Origin: Sphingomonas sp. TREG-RG-20F-R18-01
Lineage (GTDB): Bacteria; Pseudomonadota; Alphaproteobacteria; Sphingomonadales; Sphingomonadaceae
NCBI RefSeq assembly: GCF_022662475.1
Contig: NZ_JAKNQQ010000002.1
Span: 248,001 to 312,000, forward strand
Direction: 5' to 3'
Length of the DNA stretch: 64,000 nt
This document shows positions 45,507 to 54,504 of this stretch, one piece after another. Every line of letters begins with the position of its first letter. The first letter of the stretch is position 1. The translations under genes were made by a program, and so were the position numbers. The notes below the pieces were generated by a model. The model was not told the origin of the DNA. It made no database searches and worked only from the letters and a program-made list of their open reading frames with translations.

Positions 45507-46958
45507 ATGACATTTCAAGTCGACATGGGGCTCGACACGGGCGGGCAACCGGTGCCGATCGATCTCGAGGAATTGCTGGCGACGCGACTGCTGGTCCAGG
45601 GCAATTCCGGCTCGGGAAAGTCGCATCTGCTGCGCCGCCTGCTCGAGCGCAGCGCGGGCCAGGTCCAGCAGATCATCATCGATCCCGAGGGCGATTTCGT
45701 CACGCTCGCCGATGCCTACGGCCATATCGCGATTTCGGCGGCGGATTATTCGGTCGGCGAGATCGCGCGCTTCGGAACGCGGATCCGTGAGCATCGCTCG
45801 TCGGTGGTGCTCGATCTCGAGGGCCTCGAGATGGAAGGGCAGATGCGCTGCGCCGCCGCCTTCCTCTCCGCTCTGTTCGATGCGCCGCGCGAGCATTGGT
45901 TTCCCGCGCTCGTCGTGGTCGACGAGGCGCAGGTGTTCGCGCCGTCGATGGGCGCGGAAGTGACCGAGGAGGTCCGCCGCGCGTCGCTCGGCGCGATGAC
46001 CAATTTGATGTGTCGCGGGCGCAAGCGCGGGCTCGCCGGGATCATCGCGACACAGCGGTTGGCGAAGCTTGCCAAGAACGTCGCGGCAGAGGCCTCCAAC
46101 TTCCTGATGGGGCGCACCTTCCTCGACATCGACATGGCGCGTGCGGCCGACCTGCTCGGCATGGAGCGGCGGCAGGCCGAACAGATCCGTGATCTCCCGC
46201 GCGGCACCTTCCTCGCGCTCGGGCCCGCGGTCAGCCGCCGTCCAGTGTCGATCAAGGTCGGATCGGTCGAGACCGGGTCGCGCGGCGGCGGGCCGGTCCT
46301 GACCCCGCTCCCGTCGGCACCGACCGGCGAGATGAAGCAGTTGCTGCTGCTCGGGCTCGAGGAACCGATGCCCACCCCGCCACCGGCCCCGCGCCCCGCG
46401 CCCGCCGCCAAGGTGATCGACCGGATCGCGGCGGACTCGGTCCCCGATCCCGTTCCCGAGGTGCCGCGCCACACCGCGGAGGAACTCGCTGCTGTGGTCC
46501 GCGACGTGCTGTCCGCGATCGTCGAGGATCCGGATTCGACCGCGCGGCCGGCGGCGATCCTGTACCAGGATTTCCAGGTCCGCTGCCGGATGGTCGGCGT
46601 GTCGCCCGCGCCGCTCGACCCTTCGGGGTTCGCGCGGCGGCTGGCGGCGGCGCGCGCCGGGATCCTCGACGGGCTCGACGGCGATTGGGCGGAGGCGATC
46701 GCGACCGCGCACGAACTCCCCGACGAAATGCTCGGCGCGTTCCTGCTCGTGGCGAAGGCCGCGCGCGAGGGGCTGCCATGCCCGAGCGACGCCGAGATCG
46801 CGCAGACCTACGGCACCAGCTCGCTCGGCCGCGCGCGGCGCGTGCTCAGCTATATCGAGGGGCGCAACCTGTTCGTCACGCGGATCGACCTGGCGGGGAA
46901 GCGCTCGGTCACGATCCCGACGCTCGGCTGGACGACGCAGCCCGCCGATGCCGGATGA
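45507..46958 (+). CDS. HerA-like ATP-binding protein
   Basis: The 483-residue protein has Walker A GNSGSGKS at residues 32-39, Walker B with D139-E140 (VVVDEAQVFAP), and GIIATQRLAKLAKNVAAE, a HerA/FtsK-like (DUF853-type) pattern. Residues about 275-310 are proline-rich, and the C-terminal third is novel and helix-rich, ending SVTIPTLGWTTQPADAG. HerA proteins translocate DNA with the NurA nuclease in archaea; no nurA is present here. ATG 45507 opens on the domain; the frame is open upstream to 45369 but the extra residues look random. Confidence 0.9.
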   Translation: MTFQVDMGLDTGGQPVPIDLEELLATRLLVQGNSGSGKSHLLRRLLERSAGQVQQIIIDPEGDFVTLADAYGHIAISAADYSVGEIARFGTRIREHRSSVVLDLEGLEMEGQMRCAAAFLSALFDAPREHWFPALVVVDEAQVFAPSMGAEVTEEVRRASLGAMTNLMCRGRKRGLAGIIATQRLAKLAKNVAAEASNFLMGRTFLDIDMARAADLLGMERRQAEQIRDLPRGTFLALGPAVSRRPVSIKVGSVETGSRGGGPVLTPLPSAPTGEMKQLLLLGLEEPMPTPPPAPRPAPAAKVIDRIAADSVPDPVPEVPRHTAEELAAVVRDVLSAIVEDPDSTARPAAILYQDFQVRCRMVGVSPAPLDPSGFARRLAAARAGILDGLDGDWAEAIATAHELPDEMLGAFLLVAKAAREGLPCPSDAEIAQTYGTSSLGRARRVLSYIEGRNLFVTRIDLAGKRSVTIPTLGWTTQPADAG

Positions 46959-47042
46959 AATCGCCGTCATCCGTGATCAGAGGCCTTTGAATCGCCCCGA
47001 TTCTGGTGCAGCGCGGAAATACGCGCTCTGGGCACTGTATTG

Positions 47043-47780
47043 ATGGCATCGACGTCCTACCATTCCACCTCCGATCGACGTCGGATCCGCGGCATCGTGC
47101 TTGCGCTGATCGTCGAGGGACTTGTCGCGCTTTTGCTGCTGCAACTCGGCACCGGGGTCTTCACGCCGCCCAAGCCACAGCGTGAACTCAAGACCTTCGA
47201 AGTCCCGCCCGAGGCACCCGCGATCGGCCCCAAGCCGACTCAGCCGACGCGCAAGCCGACCAAGCAGAAGGCGGCGACGACCACGACGTCCCCGGCGCCC
47301 CCTCCGCCGGTCGCACCGCCGCCCGTGGTCACGCCCGTGCGCCCGAAGTTCATCGAGATGAGCCACGACGAATTTGCTGCCTCGGACATCGGCAAGATCC
47401 CGTCGCATCAGGGCGAGGGGGACGCCGAGGGCAAGGGCAAAGACAGCGTCGCGGCTTATGGTCCGGGCGAGGGGCCGGGGGGCGCGGCGCTCTATAACGC
47501 CGAATGGTATCGCGAGCCGACCCATGCCGAGCTCGCCACCTATCTGCCCGCCGGGGTGCAGACCGGCTATGGGCTGATCGCCTGCAAGACGATCCCGGAT
47601 TACCACGTCGAGAATTGCCGCTCGCTCGGCGAATCGCCGCCCGGATCGGGCCTGTCGCGCGCGCTCAGGCTCGCGGCGTGGCAGTTCCGCGTGCGACCGC
47701 CACGGATCGGCGGCAAGCCGCTGATCGGCGCATGGGTGCGGATCCGGTTCGACCTGACGGTCGGGGTGAAGGACAACTGA
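47043..47780 (+). CDS. TonB-like proline-rich membrane protein
   Basis: The 245-residue protein has a short cytoplasmic head, one membrane helix (residues about 16-36, IRGIVLALIVEGLVALLLLQ), a proline-rich linker (about 40-100, PAPPPPVAPPPVVTPV) and a C-terminal domain with LRLAAWQFRVRPPRIGG and GAWVRIRFDLTV, the outline of a TonB C-terminal domain. It may energise outer-membrane receptors. ATG 47043 follows a TTG at 47040. It lacks exbB/exbD neighbours. Confidence 0.8.
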   Translation: MASTSYHSTSDRRRIRGIVLALIVEGLVALLLLQLGTGVFTPPKPQRELKTFEVPPEAPAIGPKPTQPTRKPTKQKAATTTTSPAPPPPVAPPPVVTPVRPKFIEMSHDEFAASDIGKIPSHQGEGDAEGKGKDSVAAYGPGEGPGGAALYNAEWYREPTHAELATYLPAGVQTGYGLIACKTIPDYHVENCRSLGESPPGSGLSRALRLAAWQFRVRPPRIGGKPLIGAWVRIRFDLTVGVKDN

Positions 47781-47786
47781 CGTCTT

Positions 47787-47866
47787 GTGCTCCTGCGAAG
47801 GCAGGAGCCCAGAGGTGCAGGCGCCGTGTTCCGTTACCTCGCGTTCCTGCTTCCGCGGGAGAACGG
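47787..47866. repeat. Degenerate family C palindrome
   Basis: Left arm GCTCCTGCGAAGGCAGGAGC (47789-47808) and right arm around CCTGCTTCCGCGGGAG (about 47848-47863) are imperfectly complementary. It separates the TonB-like gene from the end of the thioesterase gene. Confidence 0.6.
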
Positions 47867-47870
47867 GCGC

Positions 47871-48293
47871 CTAAGCGGGGATCCGTTCCAGAAATCCGCG
47901 CACGTCGTCGGCAATCTCCACGGCCTTGCCCGTCGGCAGGTGGACGTTGACGACGGTCATCACGATCACCGTGTGCAAGTCCCCCGTCTCCGCATGGCAG
48001 AGCTCGAACGTCTGCGTCAGGCTCGACCGGCCGATCCGCTCGATCCGCACGAACGCCTCGACCGTGTCGCCCAGCACAAACGGCTTGAGATAGTCGATCG
48101 CCGTGTGGCGAACATGGAATTCGGTCGAATGCCACGCGTCACCGAGTGCCGCGCCGATCCCGCTCCAGTCCCAGAACTCGGTGACCGCGACATCGGCATA
48201 TTCGAGGTAGCGCGAATTGAACACCACGCGCTGGCCGTCGATCTCGGCATACCGCACGCGGAATCGCGTCGAAAAGGCAAACCCTTCGCGCAT
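47871..48293 (-). CDS. Acyl-CoA thioesterase (4HBT family)
   Basis: The 140-residue hotdog-fold protein reads MREGFAFSTRFRVRYAEIDG, with the catalytic-type Asp in AEIDGQ and the motif VVFNSRYLEYADVAVTEFW. Family members hydrolyse 4-hydroxybenzoyl-CoA or short acyl-CoAs. Its start is two bases after the TauE stop, so it is the last gene of an aminotransferase-TauE-thioesterase unit. The true substrate is unknown. Confidence 0.93.
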   Translation of the reverse strand: MREGFAFSTRFRVRYAEIDGQRVVFNSRYLEYADVAVTEFWDWSGIGAALGDAWHSTEFHVRHTAIDYLKPFVLGDTVEAFVRIERIGRSSLTQTFELCHAETGDLHTVIVMTVVNVHLPTGKAVEIADDVRGFLERIPA

Positions 48294-48294
48294 C

Positions 48295-49068
48295 TCAGAA
48301 CAGCAGCTTGATGCCGACGACCGCCAGCACGACCGCGAGAATGGGGCTCAGTATGCGGTCCGAGACGCGCGTCGCGATCAGGCTCCCGACGACGATCCCG
48401 GGGATCGATCCGAGCAGCAGCGAGACGAGCAGCGCGCCATCGACCGAGCCGAGGATCCAGTGGCCGATGCCGCCGAGCAGGGTCAGCGGTACCGCATGCG
48501 CGATGTCCGATCCGACCAGCCGGTTGATCGGCAGCGTCGGGTAAAGGATCAGCAACGCGGTCATTCCGAGTGCCCCCGCCCCGACCGAGGTCAGCGACAC
48601 AAGCACGCCCAGCACCGCGCCGAGCACGATCGTCAGGCGCGCCTGCCGCCGCGTGCCGACCATGCCCAGCCGTTGCGCCAGCGCGGCGACGATCCGCCGC
48701 CGCAGCAGCGTCGCGATCCCCGACAACAGCAACGTGATCCCGAGCACGACCGAGATGACATGCCCGGTGTTCGCCGACCGCTCGCCTTCATAATGGAGGA
48801 TCACCAGGGTCAGCAGCGCCGCGGGCACGCTGCCCGCGGCAAGCCGCCCGACCACGCCCCAGTCGACCGTGCCGCGCCAGCCGTGCACGGTCGTCCCGAC
48901 GGTCTTGGTCGCGGACGCGTAGAGCAGATCGGTCCCGACCGCGGTTGCGGGATGGAAACCGAAGACGAGCACCAGCAGCGGCGTCATCAGCGATCCGCCG
49001 CCGACGCCGGTCAGCCCGACGACCAGGCCGACGAGGACGCCGGCCATCGAATACAGGGGATTGATCAT
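48295..49068 (-). CDS. TauE/SafE family membrane transporter
   Basis: The 257-residue protein has about seven membrane helices and the paired TauE/SafE motifs VGLTGVGGGSLMTPLLVLVF and VSLTSVGAGALGMTALLILY. It is annotated as a sulfite or organosulfonate exporter by family, though evidence is limited to a few members. It lies ten bases after the aminotransferase stop and just before the thioesterase gene. A substrate link to either neighbour is not evident. Confidence 0.93.
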   Translation of the reverse strand: MINPLYSMAGVLVGLVVGLTGVGGGSLMTPLLVLVFGFHPATAVGTDLLYASATKTVGTTVHGWRGTVDWGVVGRLAAGSVPAALLTLVILHYEGERSANTGHVISVVLGITLLLSGIATLLRRRIVAALAQRLGMVGTRRQARLTIVLGAVLGVLVSLTSVGAGALGMTALLILYPTLPINRLVGSDIAHAVPLTLLGGIGHWILGSVDGALLVSLLLGSIPGIVVGSLIATRVSDRILSPILAVVLAVVGIKLLF

Positions 49069-49078
49069 CCGGCTGGGG

Positions 49079-50287
49079 TCAACCGGCCTTGGCGCTTGGC
49101 GTGTTGACGCCCATCGACTGGAGATACTTCTTCACGTTGCGCGCGGCCTGCCGCAACCGCTGTTCGTTCTCGACCATCGCGATCCGCACAAAGCCTTCTC
49201 CGTTCTCGCCATAGCCAACCCCTGGCGCAACCGCGACGTTGGCGCTTGTCAGCAATTGTTTGGAGAACTCAAGGCTACCTAGGTGCGCGAGTGCTGGCGG
49301 AAGCGGTGCCCAGGCGAACATCGAGGCGTGCGGCGAGGGAATATCCCAGCCGGCACGGCCAAAGCTCTCGACCAGCACGTCGCGGCGCTTGTGGTACAAT
49401 TGACGGTTGGTCTCGACGATGTCCTGCGGCCCGTTGAGCGCGGCGCACGCCGCCGCCTGGATCGGGGTGAATGCGCCATAATCGAGATACGACTTTACTC
49501 GCGCCATGGCGGCGATCAGCTTGGCATTGCCGACCGCGAAGCCGATCCGCCAGCCCGCCATCGAATAGGTTTTCGACAGCGAGGTGAATTCGACCGCAAT
49601 GTCCTTCGCACCCGGCACCTGCAGGATCGAGGGCGTCGGGTTTCCGTCGTAATAGAGCTCGGAATAGGCGAGGTCGGAGAGGATCCAGACCTGATTCTCC
49701 TTCGCCCACGCGACGAGACGTTCGTAAAAGGCGAGGTCGACCGCCTCGGCGGTCGGGTTGGACGGATAGTTGACCACCAGCACCGACGGGCGCGGGACGG
49801 TGAACGCCATCGCGCGTTCGAGCGATTCGAAATAGGCTTCGTCGGGCGTGGTCGGCACCGCGCGGATCGTGGCCCCTGCAATGATGAAGCCGAAGGTGTG
49901 GATCGGATAGGACGGGTTGGGCGCGAGCACGACGTCGCCCGGCGCGGTGATTGCCGTCGCGAGGCTGGCGAGGCCTTCCTTCGATCCCATCGTCACGACG
50001 ACTTCGGTCTCGGGATCGAGATCGACCCCGAAGCGACGACCGTAGTAATTCGCCTGCGCCTTGCGCAGCCCGGGGATGCCCTTGGACTGCGAATAGCCGT
50101 GCGCGTCGGGCTTGCGCGCCACCTCGACGAGCTTGTCGATGACATGCGGCGGCGGCGGCAGATCGGGGTTGCCCATGCCGAGATCGATGATGTCCTCGCC
50201 GCTCGCACGCGCCGCCGCGCGCATCGCGTTGACTTCGGCGATGACATAGGGCGGCAGGCGTTTGATGCGGTAGAAATCGTCGGACAT
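49079..50287 (-). CDS. Class I/II aminotransferase (AlaC-like)
   Basis: The 402-residue PLP enzyme starts MSDDFYRIKRLPPYVIAEVN and has IIDLGMGNPDLPPPPHVIDK, NYPSNPTAEAVDL and the PLP lysine in SLSKTYSMAGWRIGFAVGN. It matches glutamate-pyruvate (AlaC) or LL-diaminopimelate aminotransferase-like enzymes. It is cytosolic. The ATG at 50287 is the only good start. It is the first gene of a three-gene unit on the reverse strand. Confidence 0.94.
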   Translation of the reverse strand: MSDDFYRIKRLPPYVIAEVNAMRAAARASGEDIIDLGMGNPDLPPPPHVIDKLVEVARKPDAHGYSQSKGIPGLRKAQANYYGRRFGVDLDPETEVVVTMGSKEGLASLATAITAPGDVVLAPNPSYPIHTFGFIIAGATIRAVPTTPDEAYFESLERAMAFTVPRPSVLVVNYPSNPTAEAVDLAFYERLVAWAKENQVWILSDLAYSELYYDGNPTPSILQVPGAKDIAVEFTSLSKTYSMAGWRIGFAVGNAKLIAAMARVKSYLDYGAFTPIQAAACAALNGPQDIVETNRQLYHKRRDVLVESFGRAGWDIPSPHASMFAWAPLPPALAHLGSLEFSKQLLTSANVAVAPGVGYGENGEGFVRIAMVENEQRLRQAARNVKKYLQSMGVNTPSAKAG

Positions 50288-50398
50288 TGCGCGAAACCCG
50301 GCTTGAGGAGACCGATCCTTACGCCAATCGCACGCGCTTCGTCACCCCAGAGCTGTTGCGAGGGGTAATGCGGGCTATTCTTGCCGACTTCCCTCTGT

Positions 50399-50468
50399 CC
50401 GTTCGTTTCGAGCGAAGTCGAGAAACCGGGCACAGTGCAGGTTTCTCGACTTCGCTCGAAACGAACGG
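50399..50468. repeat. Family D palindrome with perfect 29-bp arms, upstream of phaC
   Basis: Arms 50399-50427 and 50440-50468 are exact reverse complements around a 12-base loop, and each contains TTTCGAGCGAAGTCGAGAAA. It lies in the 307-bp gap between the divergent aminotransferase and phaC genes, 126 bases before phaC. No other gene is seen in this gap (50288-50594). Confidence 0.92.
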
Positions 50469-50594
50469 GAGGTAGATCCCAGTCAGCATAGTTCGGAACT
50501 TCCCAATGCGCCCAAGCGGTTGATAGTCGGCGCGATCCGGCATGACGGCGCCGCGCACGCGCGGTAGAAGAGCGCAAACAGGATCGAGGATGCC

Positions 50595-52340
50595 ATGGCC
50601 GATTCGGATACGACCCAACCGACCGGCGCGCTGCCCAGCCTCGCCGACATGCAGCACTGGACCTGGGTGCTGGGCCGCGCGCAGCAGATGATGCTCGAGC
50701 AGGGGCTGGCGACGATGACCGCGGGCGACGCGCTGCTTCCGCCGATCCCGGGGCTGACCGATCCTGCGACGCTCGCGCGCACGCGTGATTTCTGGACCGA
50801 CAGCCTGACGCTGTGGCAACGCATGCTCGATCCGGCGACGCCTGCCCCGCGCGCCGAGTCGCCCGACCAGGCGCGCGACAAGCGCTTCAAGGACAGGCGC
50901 TGGCACGAGGACCCGGTGTTCGACTTCATCCGCCAGAGCTATTTCCTGGTGGCGGACACGATGCTGGCGCAGGTCGATGCGCTGCAGGGCGTCGACGAGC
51001 GGCAGCGCGAGCAGATGCGTTTTGCGGCGCGCGGCTTCCTCGATGCGATGAGCCCGACCAACTTCCCCGCCACCAACCCCGAAGTGCTCGAGAAGACGAT
51101 CGCGACGCGCGGCGAGAATCTGCTCAAGGGTTTGCAGAACATGCTCGCCGATCTCGGCAAGGGGCAGCTGACGCATACCGACCAGAGTGCCTTCGAGCTC
51201 GGCCGCAACATTGCGATGACGCCAGGCAAGGTGGTGCTACGCACCGACCTGTACGAGCTGATCCAGTACAGCCCGACGACCGAGACCGTACTGGCGACGC
51301 CGCTGGTGATTTTTCCGCCGTGGATCAACCGCTTCTACATCCTCGACCTCAGCCCCGAGAAGAGCTTCATCCGCTGGGCGGTGGAGCAGGGGATCACGGT
51401 CTTCATGGTGTCGTGGCGCTCCGCCGACGCGACGATGAAGCATGTCGTGTGGGACGATTACATCGCCGCGCAGATCGAGGCGATCGACACCATCCGCAGC
51501 GGGCTCGACGTGCCGGCGGTCCATACCATCGGCTATTGCGTGGCGGGAACGACGCTGGCCGCGACGCTCGCGATCCTCGCGGCGCGGGGCGAAGCGGACA
51601 AGGTCGCGAGTGCCACTTTCTTCACCGCGCAGGTCGATTTCGAAAAGGCGGGCGAGCTGCTCCACTTCGTCTCGGACGAGCAGCTCGCGCTGATCCGTTC
51701 GCTGACGCCGGACGGCTTTCTCGATGGGCGCTACATGGCGGCGGTGTTCAACCAGCTGCGCGGGCGCGACCTGATCTGGAACTATGTCACCAACAACTAC
51801 CTGCTCGGCAAGGACTATGCGCCGTTCGACCTGCTTCACTGGAACGGTGACACGACCAACCTGCCGGCGGCCTGGCACATCGCCTATCTGACCGACCTGT
51901 ACCGCGACAATCGCCTCGCCAAGCCGGGCGAGATGACCGCGCTGGGCACGCCGATCGACCTGTCGAAGGTCGCCACGCCGGCCTATATCCAGGCCGGGCG
52001 CGAGGATCATATCGCGCCGCCCGAAAGCGTCTGGGCGATGATGCGGCACCTTACCGGACCGCGGCGGTTCGTCCTCGCCGGATCGGGGCATATCGCGGGT
52101 GTGGTGAACCCACCTTCAGCCGGGAAGTACCAATATTGGCGCAATGACACCCCTGTCGACGATTTCGAGGCGTTTGTTGCCGGAGCGCGGGAGACCAAGG
52201 GCAGCTGGTGGCCGGACTGGCTGGAATGGCTTCGCGCGATCGGGCAGGAGCAGGTTCCCGCAACCGGATCCCGTACGCCGGGGGAGGGAATGCTCGTCCC
52301 GCTCGGCGATGCTCCGGGAATCTACGTACGAACCCGATAA
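50595..52340 (+). CDS. phaC: Class I poly(3-hydroxyalkanoate) synthase
   Basis: The 581-residue enzyme polymerises 3-hydroxyacyl-CoA into PHA granules. The catalytic Cys315 sits in the lipase-box-like GYCVAGT, with the Asp in IQAGREDHIAP and the His in AGSGHIAGVVNPP. The N-terminal domain includes FIRQSYFLVADTM and WINRFYILDLSPEKSFIRW, typical of class I. ATG 50595 follows AGGATCGAGGA. Downstream are a phasin gene and PhaR-like boxes; phaA and phaB are not in the window. Confidence 0.96.
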   Translation: MADSDTTQPTGALPSLADMQHWTWVLGRAQQMMLEQGLATMTAGDALLPPIPGLTDPATLARTRDFWTDSLTLWQRMLDPATPAPRAESPDQARDKRFKDRRWHEDPVFDFIRQSYFLVADTMLAQVDALQGVDERQREQMRFAARGFLDAMSPTNFPATNPEVLEKTIATRGENLLKGLQNMLADLGKGQLTHTDQSAFELGRNIAMTPGKVVLRTDLYELIQYSPTTETVLATPLVIFPPWINRFYILDLSPEKSFIRWAVEQGITVFMVSWRSADATMKHVVWDDYIAAQIEAIDTIRSGLDVPAVHTIGYCVAGTTLAATLAILAARGEADKVASATFFTAQVDFEKAGELLHFVSDEQLALIRSLTPDGFLDGRYMAAVFNQLRGRDLIWNYVTNNYLLGKDYAPFDLLHWNGDTTNLPAAWHIAYLTDLYRDNRLAKPGEMTALGTPIDLSKVATPAYIQAGREDHIAPPESVWAMMRHLTGPRRFVLAGSGHIAGVVNPPSAGKYQYWRNDTPVDDFEAFVAGARETKGSWWPDWLEWLRAIGQEQVPATGSRTPGEGMLVPLGDAPGIYVRTR

Positions 52341-52380
52341 GTGAGCCTTTTCAGACGCCTGACACGTCGAAATCTGGATG

Positions 52381-52450
52381 CTGCACTGCAACACGCCTGT
52401 TGCAACTAGGATCATTGTCAACTATATTGCACTGCAACAACAGCGTTGCA
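52381..52450 (+). promoter_or_regulatory. Cluster of TTGCA/TGCAA boxes: likely PhaR operator
   Basis: CTGCACTGCAACA (52381-52393), GTTGCAAC (52399-52406), TTGCACTGCAACAA (52427-52440) and GTTGCA (52445-52450) lie between phaC and the phasin gene. PhaR of alphaproteobacteria binds TGC/GCA dyads before phasin genes and releases upon binding PHA. The boxes overlap the promoter at 52400-52428. Confidence 0.65.
52400..52428 (+). promoter_or_regulatory. Phasin gene promoter
   Basis: TTGCAA (52400-52405) and TATATT (52423-52428) are 17 bases apart, an almost consensus sigma-70 promoter. The start would fall about 27 bases before the ATG. It overlaps the PhaR-like boxes, which fits repression by PhaR. 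Confidence 0.7.
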
Positions 52451-52462
52451 GGAGAAACGGTC

Positions 52463-53284
52463 ATGGCCACCAAAGGCCCTAAGTCCGCCCCGTCCAAGGG
52501 AATTGCAAAGTCGATCGCATCGGCTGCCGGCATCGAGTCGGACGTGCCACCGGTACCGTTTGTTGCCTCACCCACCGCTATCGCCAAGCCGGTCGCGAAC
52601 AAGCCCGCGCCGAAGCCTGCGGTAGCTCCCAAGGCTTCGCCCGACGTTCGCGATCTCGCCAAGGTCGTTGCGCCAGTCGGCGTGCCGTCGCCGTCACCGG
52701 AGCCGGTGGCTCAGGCCGAGCCGGCGACCCCGTCGCCTGTCGTTGTTGCCGGGCCGGTTGCCCCGGAACCTGTTTCACCTCCAACCCCCGCCATCGCGCC
52801 CGCGACGGCCGTCTTGCAGAAGGAAATGAGCACCATGGACGCCACGATCAATACCGCTGCCGACACCGCGCAGACCCAGGCGAAGACGATGTTTGCCGAC
52901 GTCAACGATCGCGCGAAGACCGCGATGGAGAAGGGATCGAAAATGATCGCCGACATGAACGAGTTTTCGAAGGGCAACCTCGAAGCAGTCGTCGAGTCGA
53001 GCAAGATCGCTGCGAAGGGCGCCGAGGACATCGCGCGCTATACCAGCGATTATGTCCGCTCCACGGTCGAGAAGGCCAGCACCACCGCGAGCCAGTTCGC
53101 GTCGATCAAGTCGCCGACCGAGTTCTTCAAGCTGCACAGCGAGATGACGAAGCAGGCGATGGATTCGATGATGGCCGAGACCGCCAAGTTCACCGAAGGC
53201 TATGTCAAGCTGCTCGGCGAAATCGCACAGCCGATCTCGAACCGGGTCGCGGTTGCGGTCGAAAAGGTCAAGGTCGCCGCCTGA
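52463..53284 (+). CDS. Phasin family protein (PHA granule-associated)
   Basis: The 273-residue protein has an unusual N-terminal Ala/Pro/Lys-rich low-complexity region (residues about 1-115, PAPKPAVAPKASPDVRD) before a helical phasin domain (about 140-265, AKTMFADVNDRAKTAMEKGS, SKGNLEAVVESSKIAAKGAE). Phasins coat PHA granules. The N-terminal extension may mediate surface or DNA contacts; that is inference. ATG 52463 follows GGAGAAAC. A strong terminator follows. Confidence 0.92.
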   Translation: MATKGPKSAPSKGIAKSIASAAGIESDVPPVPFVASPTAIAKPVANKPAPKPAVAPKASPDVRDLAKVVAPVGVPSPSPEPVAQAEPATPSPVVVAGPVAPEPVSPPTPAIAPATAVLQKEMSTMDATINTAADTAQTQAKTMFADVNDRAKTAMEKGSKMIADMNEFSKGNLEAVVESSKIAAKGAEDIARYTSDYVRSTVEKASTTASQFASIKSPTEFFKLHSEMTKQAMDSMMAETAKFTEGYVKLLGEIAQPISNRVAVAVEKVKVAA

Positions 53285-53304
53285 GCGTTCCCTTTTGTAA
53301 CGGC

Positions 53305-53340
53305 AAAGGGCGGTTCCGGATCGGAGCCGCCCTTTTCGTT
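53305..53340 (+). terminator. Rho-independent terminator after the phasin gene
   Basis: AAAGGGCGGTTCC (53305-53317) pairs with GGAGCCGCCCTTT (53323-53335), one G-U pair, followed by a T-run with one C and one G. It isolates the phasin transcript from clpS. Confidence 0.88.
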
Positions 53341-53390
53341 TGCGCGAACCCCTTGCCCTGACCGGTTGCAATGCCATATTTTAGCGCTGC

Positions 53391-53753
53391 ATGACCCACC
53401 CCTTTCTCATCTCCATGGCTGAGCGCCGCGACGACGGAACCGACGATTCCGATCGTGATGGCAGCACCGGAGTCGCCACGCGGACGCGCTCCAAGACCAA
53501 GCAGCCGACGCCGTATCGGGTGTTGCTGCTCAACGACGATTATACGCCGATGGAATTCGTCGTCCTCGTGCTCCAGCGATTCTTCCGCATGGACATGGAA
53601 GCGGCGACTCGCGTGATGCTCCACGTGCACCAGAAGGGCGTCGGCGTGTGCGGCATCTTCAGCTATGAGGTCGCGGAGACCAAAGTGGCGCAAGTGCTCG
53701 ACTTCGCGCGGCAGAACCAGCATCCGTTGCAGTGCATGCTCGAAAAGGCCTGA
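53391..53753 (+). CDS. clpS: ATP-dependent Clp protease adaptor ClpS
   Basis: The 120-residue protein has a flexible N-terminal tail and the ClpS core: [40 protein letters not shown] and [20 protein letters not shown]. It delivers N-degron proteins to ClpAP. An internal ATG at 53415 (MAERRDDG) is a possible alternative start, and the ATG 53391 gives a longer tail. A clpA gene does not follow. Confidence 0.94.
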   Translation: MTHPFLISMAERRDDGTDDSDRDGSTGVATRTRSKTKQPTPYRVLLLNDDYTPMEFVVLVLQRFFRMDMEAATRVMLHVHQKGVGVCGIFSYEVAETKVAQVLDFARQNQHPLQCMLEKA

Positions 53754-53769
53754 CCCTGCGGTCGGGGCG

Positions 53770-54504
53770 TCAGCGCCCCGCGGGAAGCCAGCCCAGGTCC
53801 AGGTTGGCGTAGCGATCGACGAAATTGGCGGCACGGGTCAATCCGCGCTCGTCGAGGAACTGGACCCGTCCTGCTTCCCGCGCGATCATCCCCTCCTCCT
53901 CGAGTTGCCGAAGCATCCGGTTCACGTGAACCGCCGTCAGCCCCGTGGCATCGCCGATCTCCTCCTGCGTCAGGCCGAGCGTGAAGCTGCTCGTGACGGT
54001 ACGGTCCAGCACCCGGATCCGGTTGCGGATCTCGATCAGGATCGCCGCTACGCGCGTCTTGGCGGAGGTTCGTCCCAGCGCGGCCAGCCGGTCGGTCAGG
54101 GCGGCGCGTTCGATCTGGTTGTAGACCAGGATCAGCGCGGCGATCCGGGGGTGTTCGAACATCAGGGCGCTGAGTGCGGTCCGCTCGAACGGGCAGACCA
54201 CGCAATCGCTCAGCGCGGTGATCGTCTCGGTCGCATCCCCGTAGATGATGTTCGACACCGCAAGCAGGTCTCCCGCGAAATGAAACCGCAGGATCTGGCG
54301 GCTGCCGTCGTCCAGCAGGACCGAGCTCATCACCGTGCCCTTGCGCAGGATATAGATTTCGTTCGCGCGGTCGTTTTCGCGTTGCAACGTCATGTTGCGC
54401 CGAAGCGCCCGCTCGCGCTCCTCCAGGCGCCCGAGCGCCTCGTGCTCCGACGCCGTCAGTTCAACCACATCGCCGAGACGCTCGGCGAAACAACTTCCTG
54501 GCAC
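53770..54504 (-). CDS. Crp/Fnr family transcriptional regulator
   Basis: The 244-residue protein has a cyclic-nucleotide-binding-like beta-roll (residues about 25-130) and a Crp-type helix-turn-helix near 185-205 (LTQEEIGDATGLTAVHVNRM). The effector is unknown; one short Cys motif (SDCVVCPFER) near residue 100 is not the FNR N-terminal cluster. The start is a GTG at 54504. It diverges from murA across 144 bp with no recognisable Crp/Fnr site. Confidence 0.9.
   Translation of the reverse strand: MPGSCFAERLGDVVELTASEHEALGRLEERERALRRNMTLQRENDRANEIYILRKGTVMSSVLLDDGSRQILRFHFAGDLLAVSNIIYGDATETITALSDCVVCPFERTALSALMFEHPRIAALILVYNQIERAALTDRLAALGRTSAKTRVAAILIEIRNRIRVLDRTVTSSFTLGLTQEEIGDATGLTAVHVNRMLRQLEEEGMIAREAGRVQFLDERGLTRAANFVDRYANLDLGWLPAGR

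Noticed and set aside
42017..45508. Reverse-strand open frame of over 1100 codons
   Set aside because: It lies fully antisense to dnaE2 and reads as RPRD-rich low-complexity sequence, the usual shadow in GC-rich DNA.
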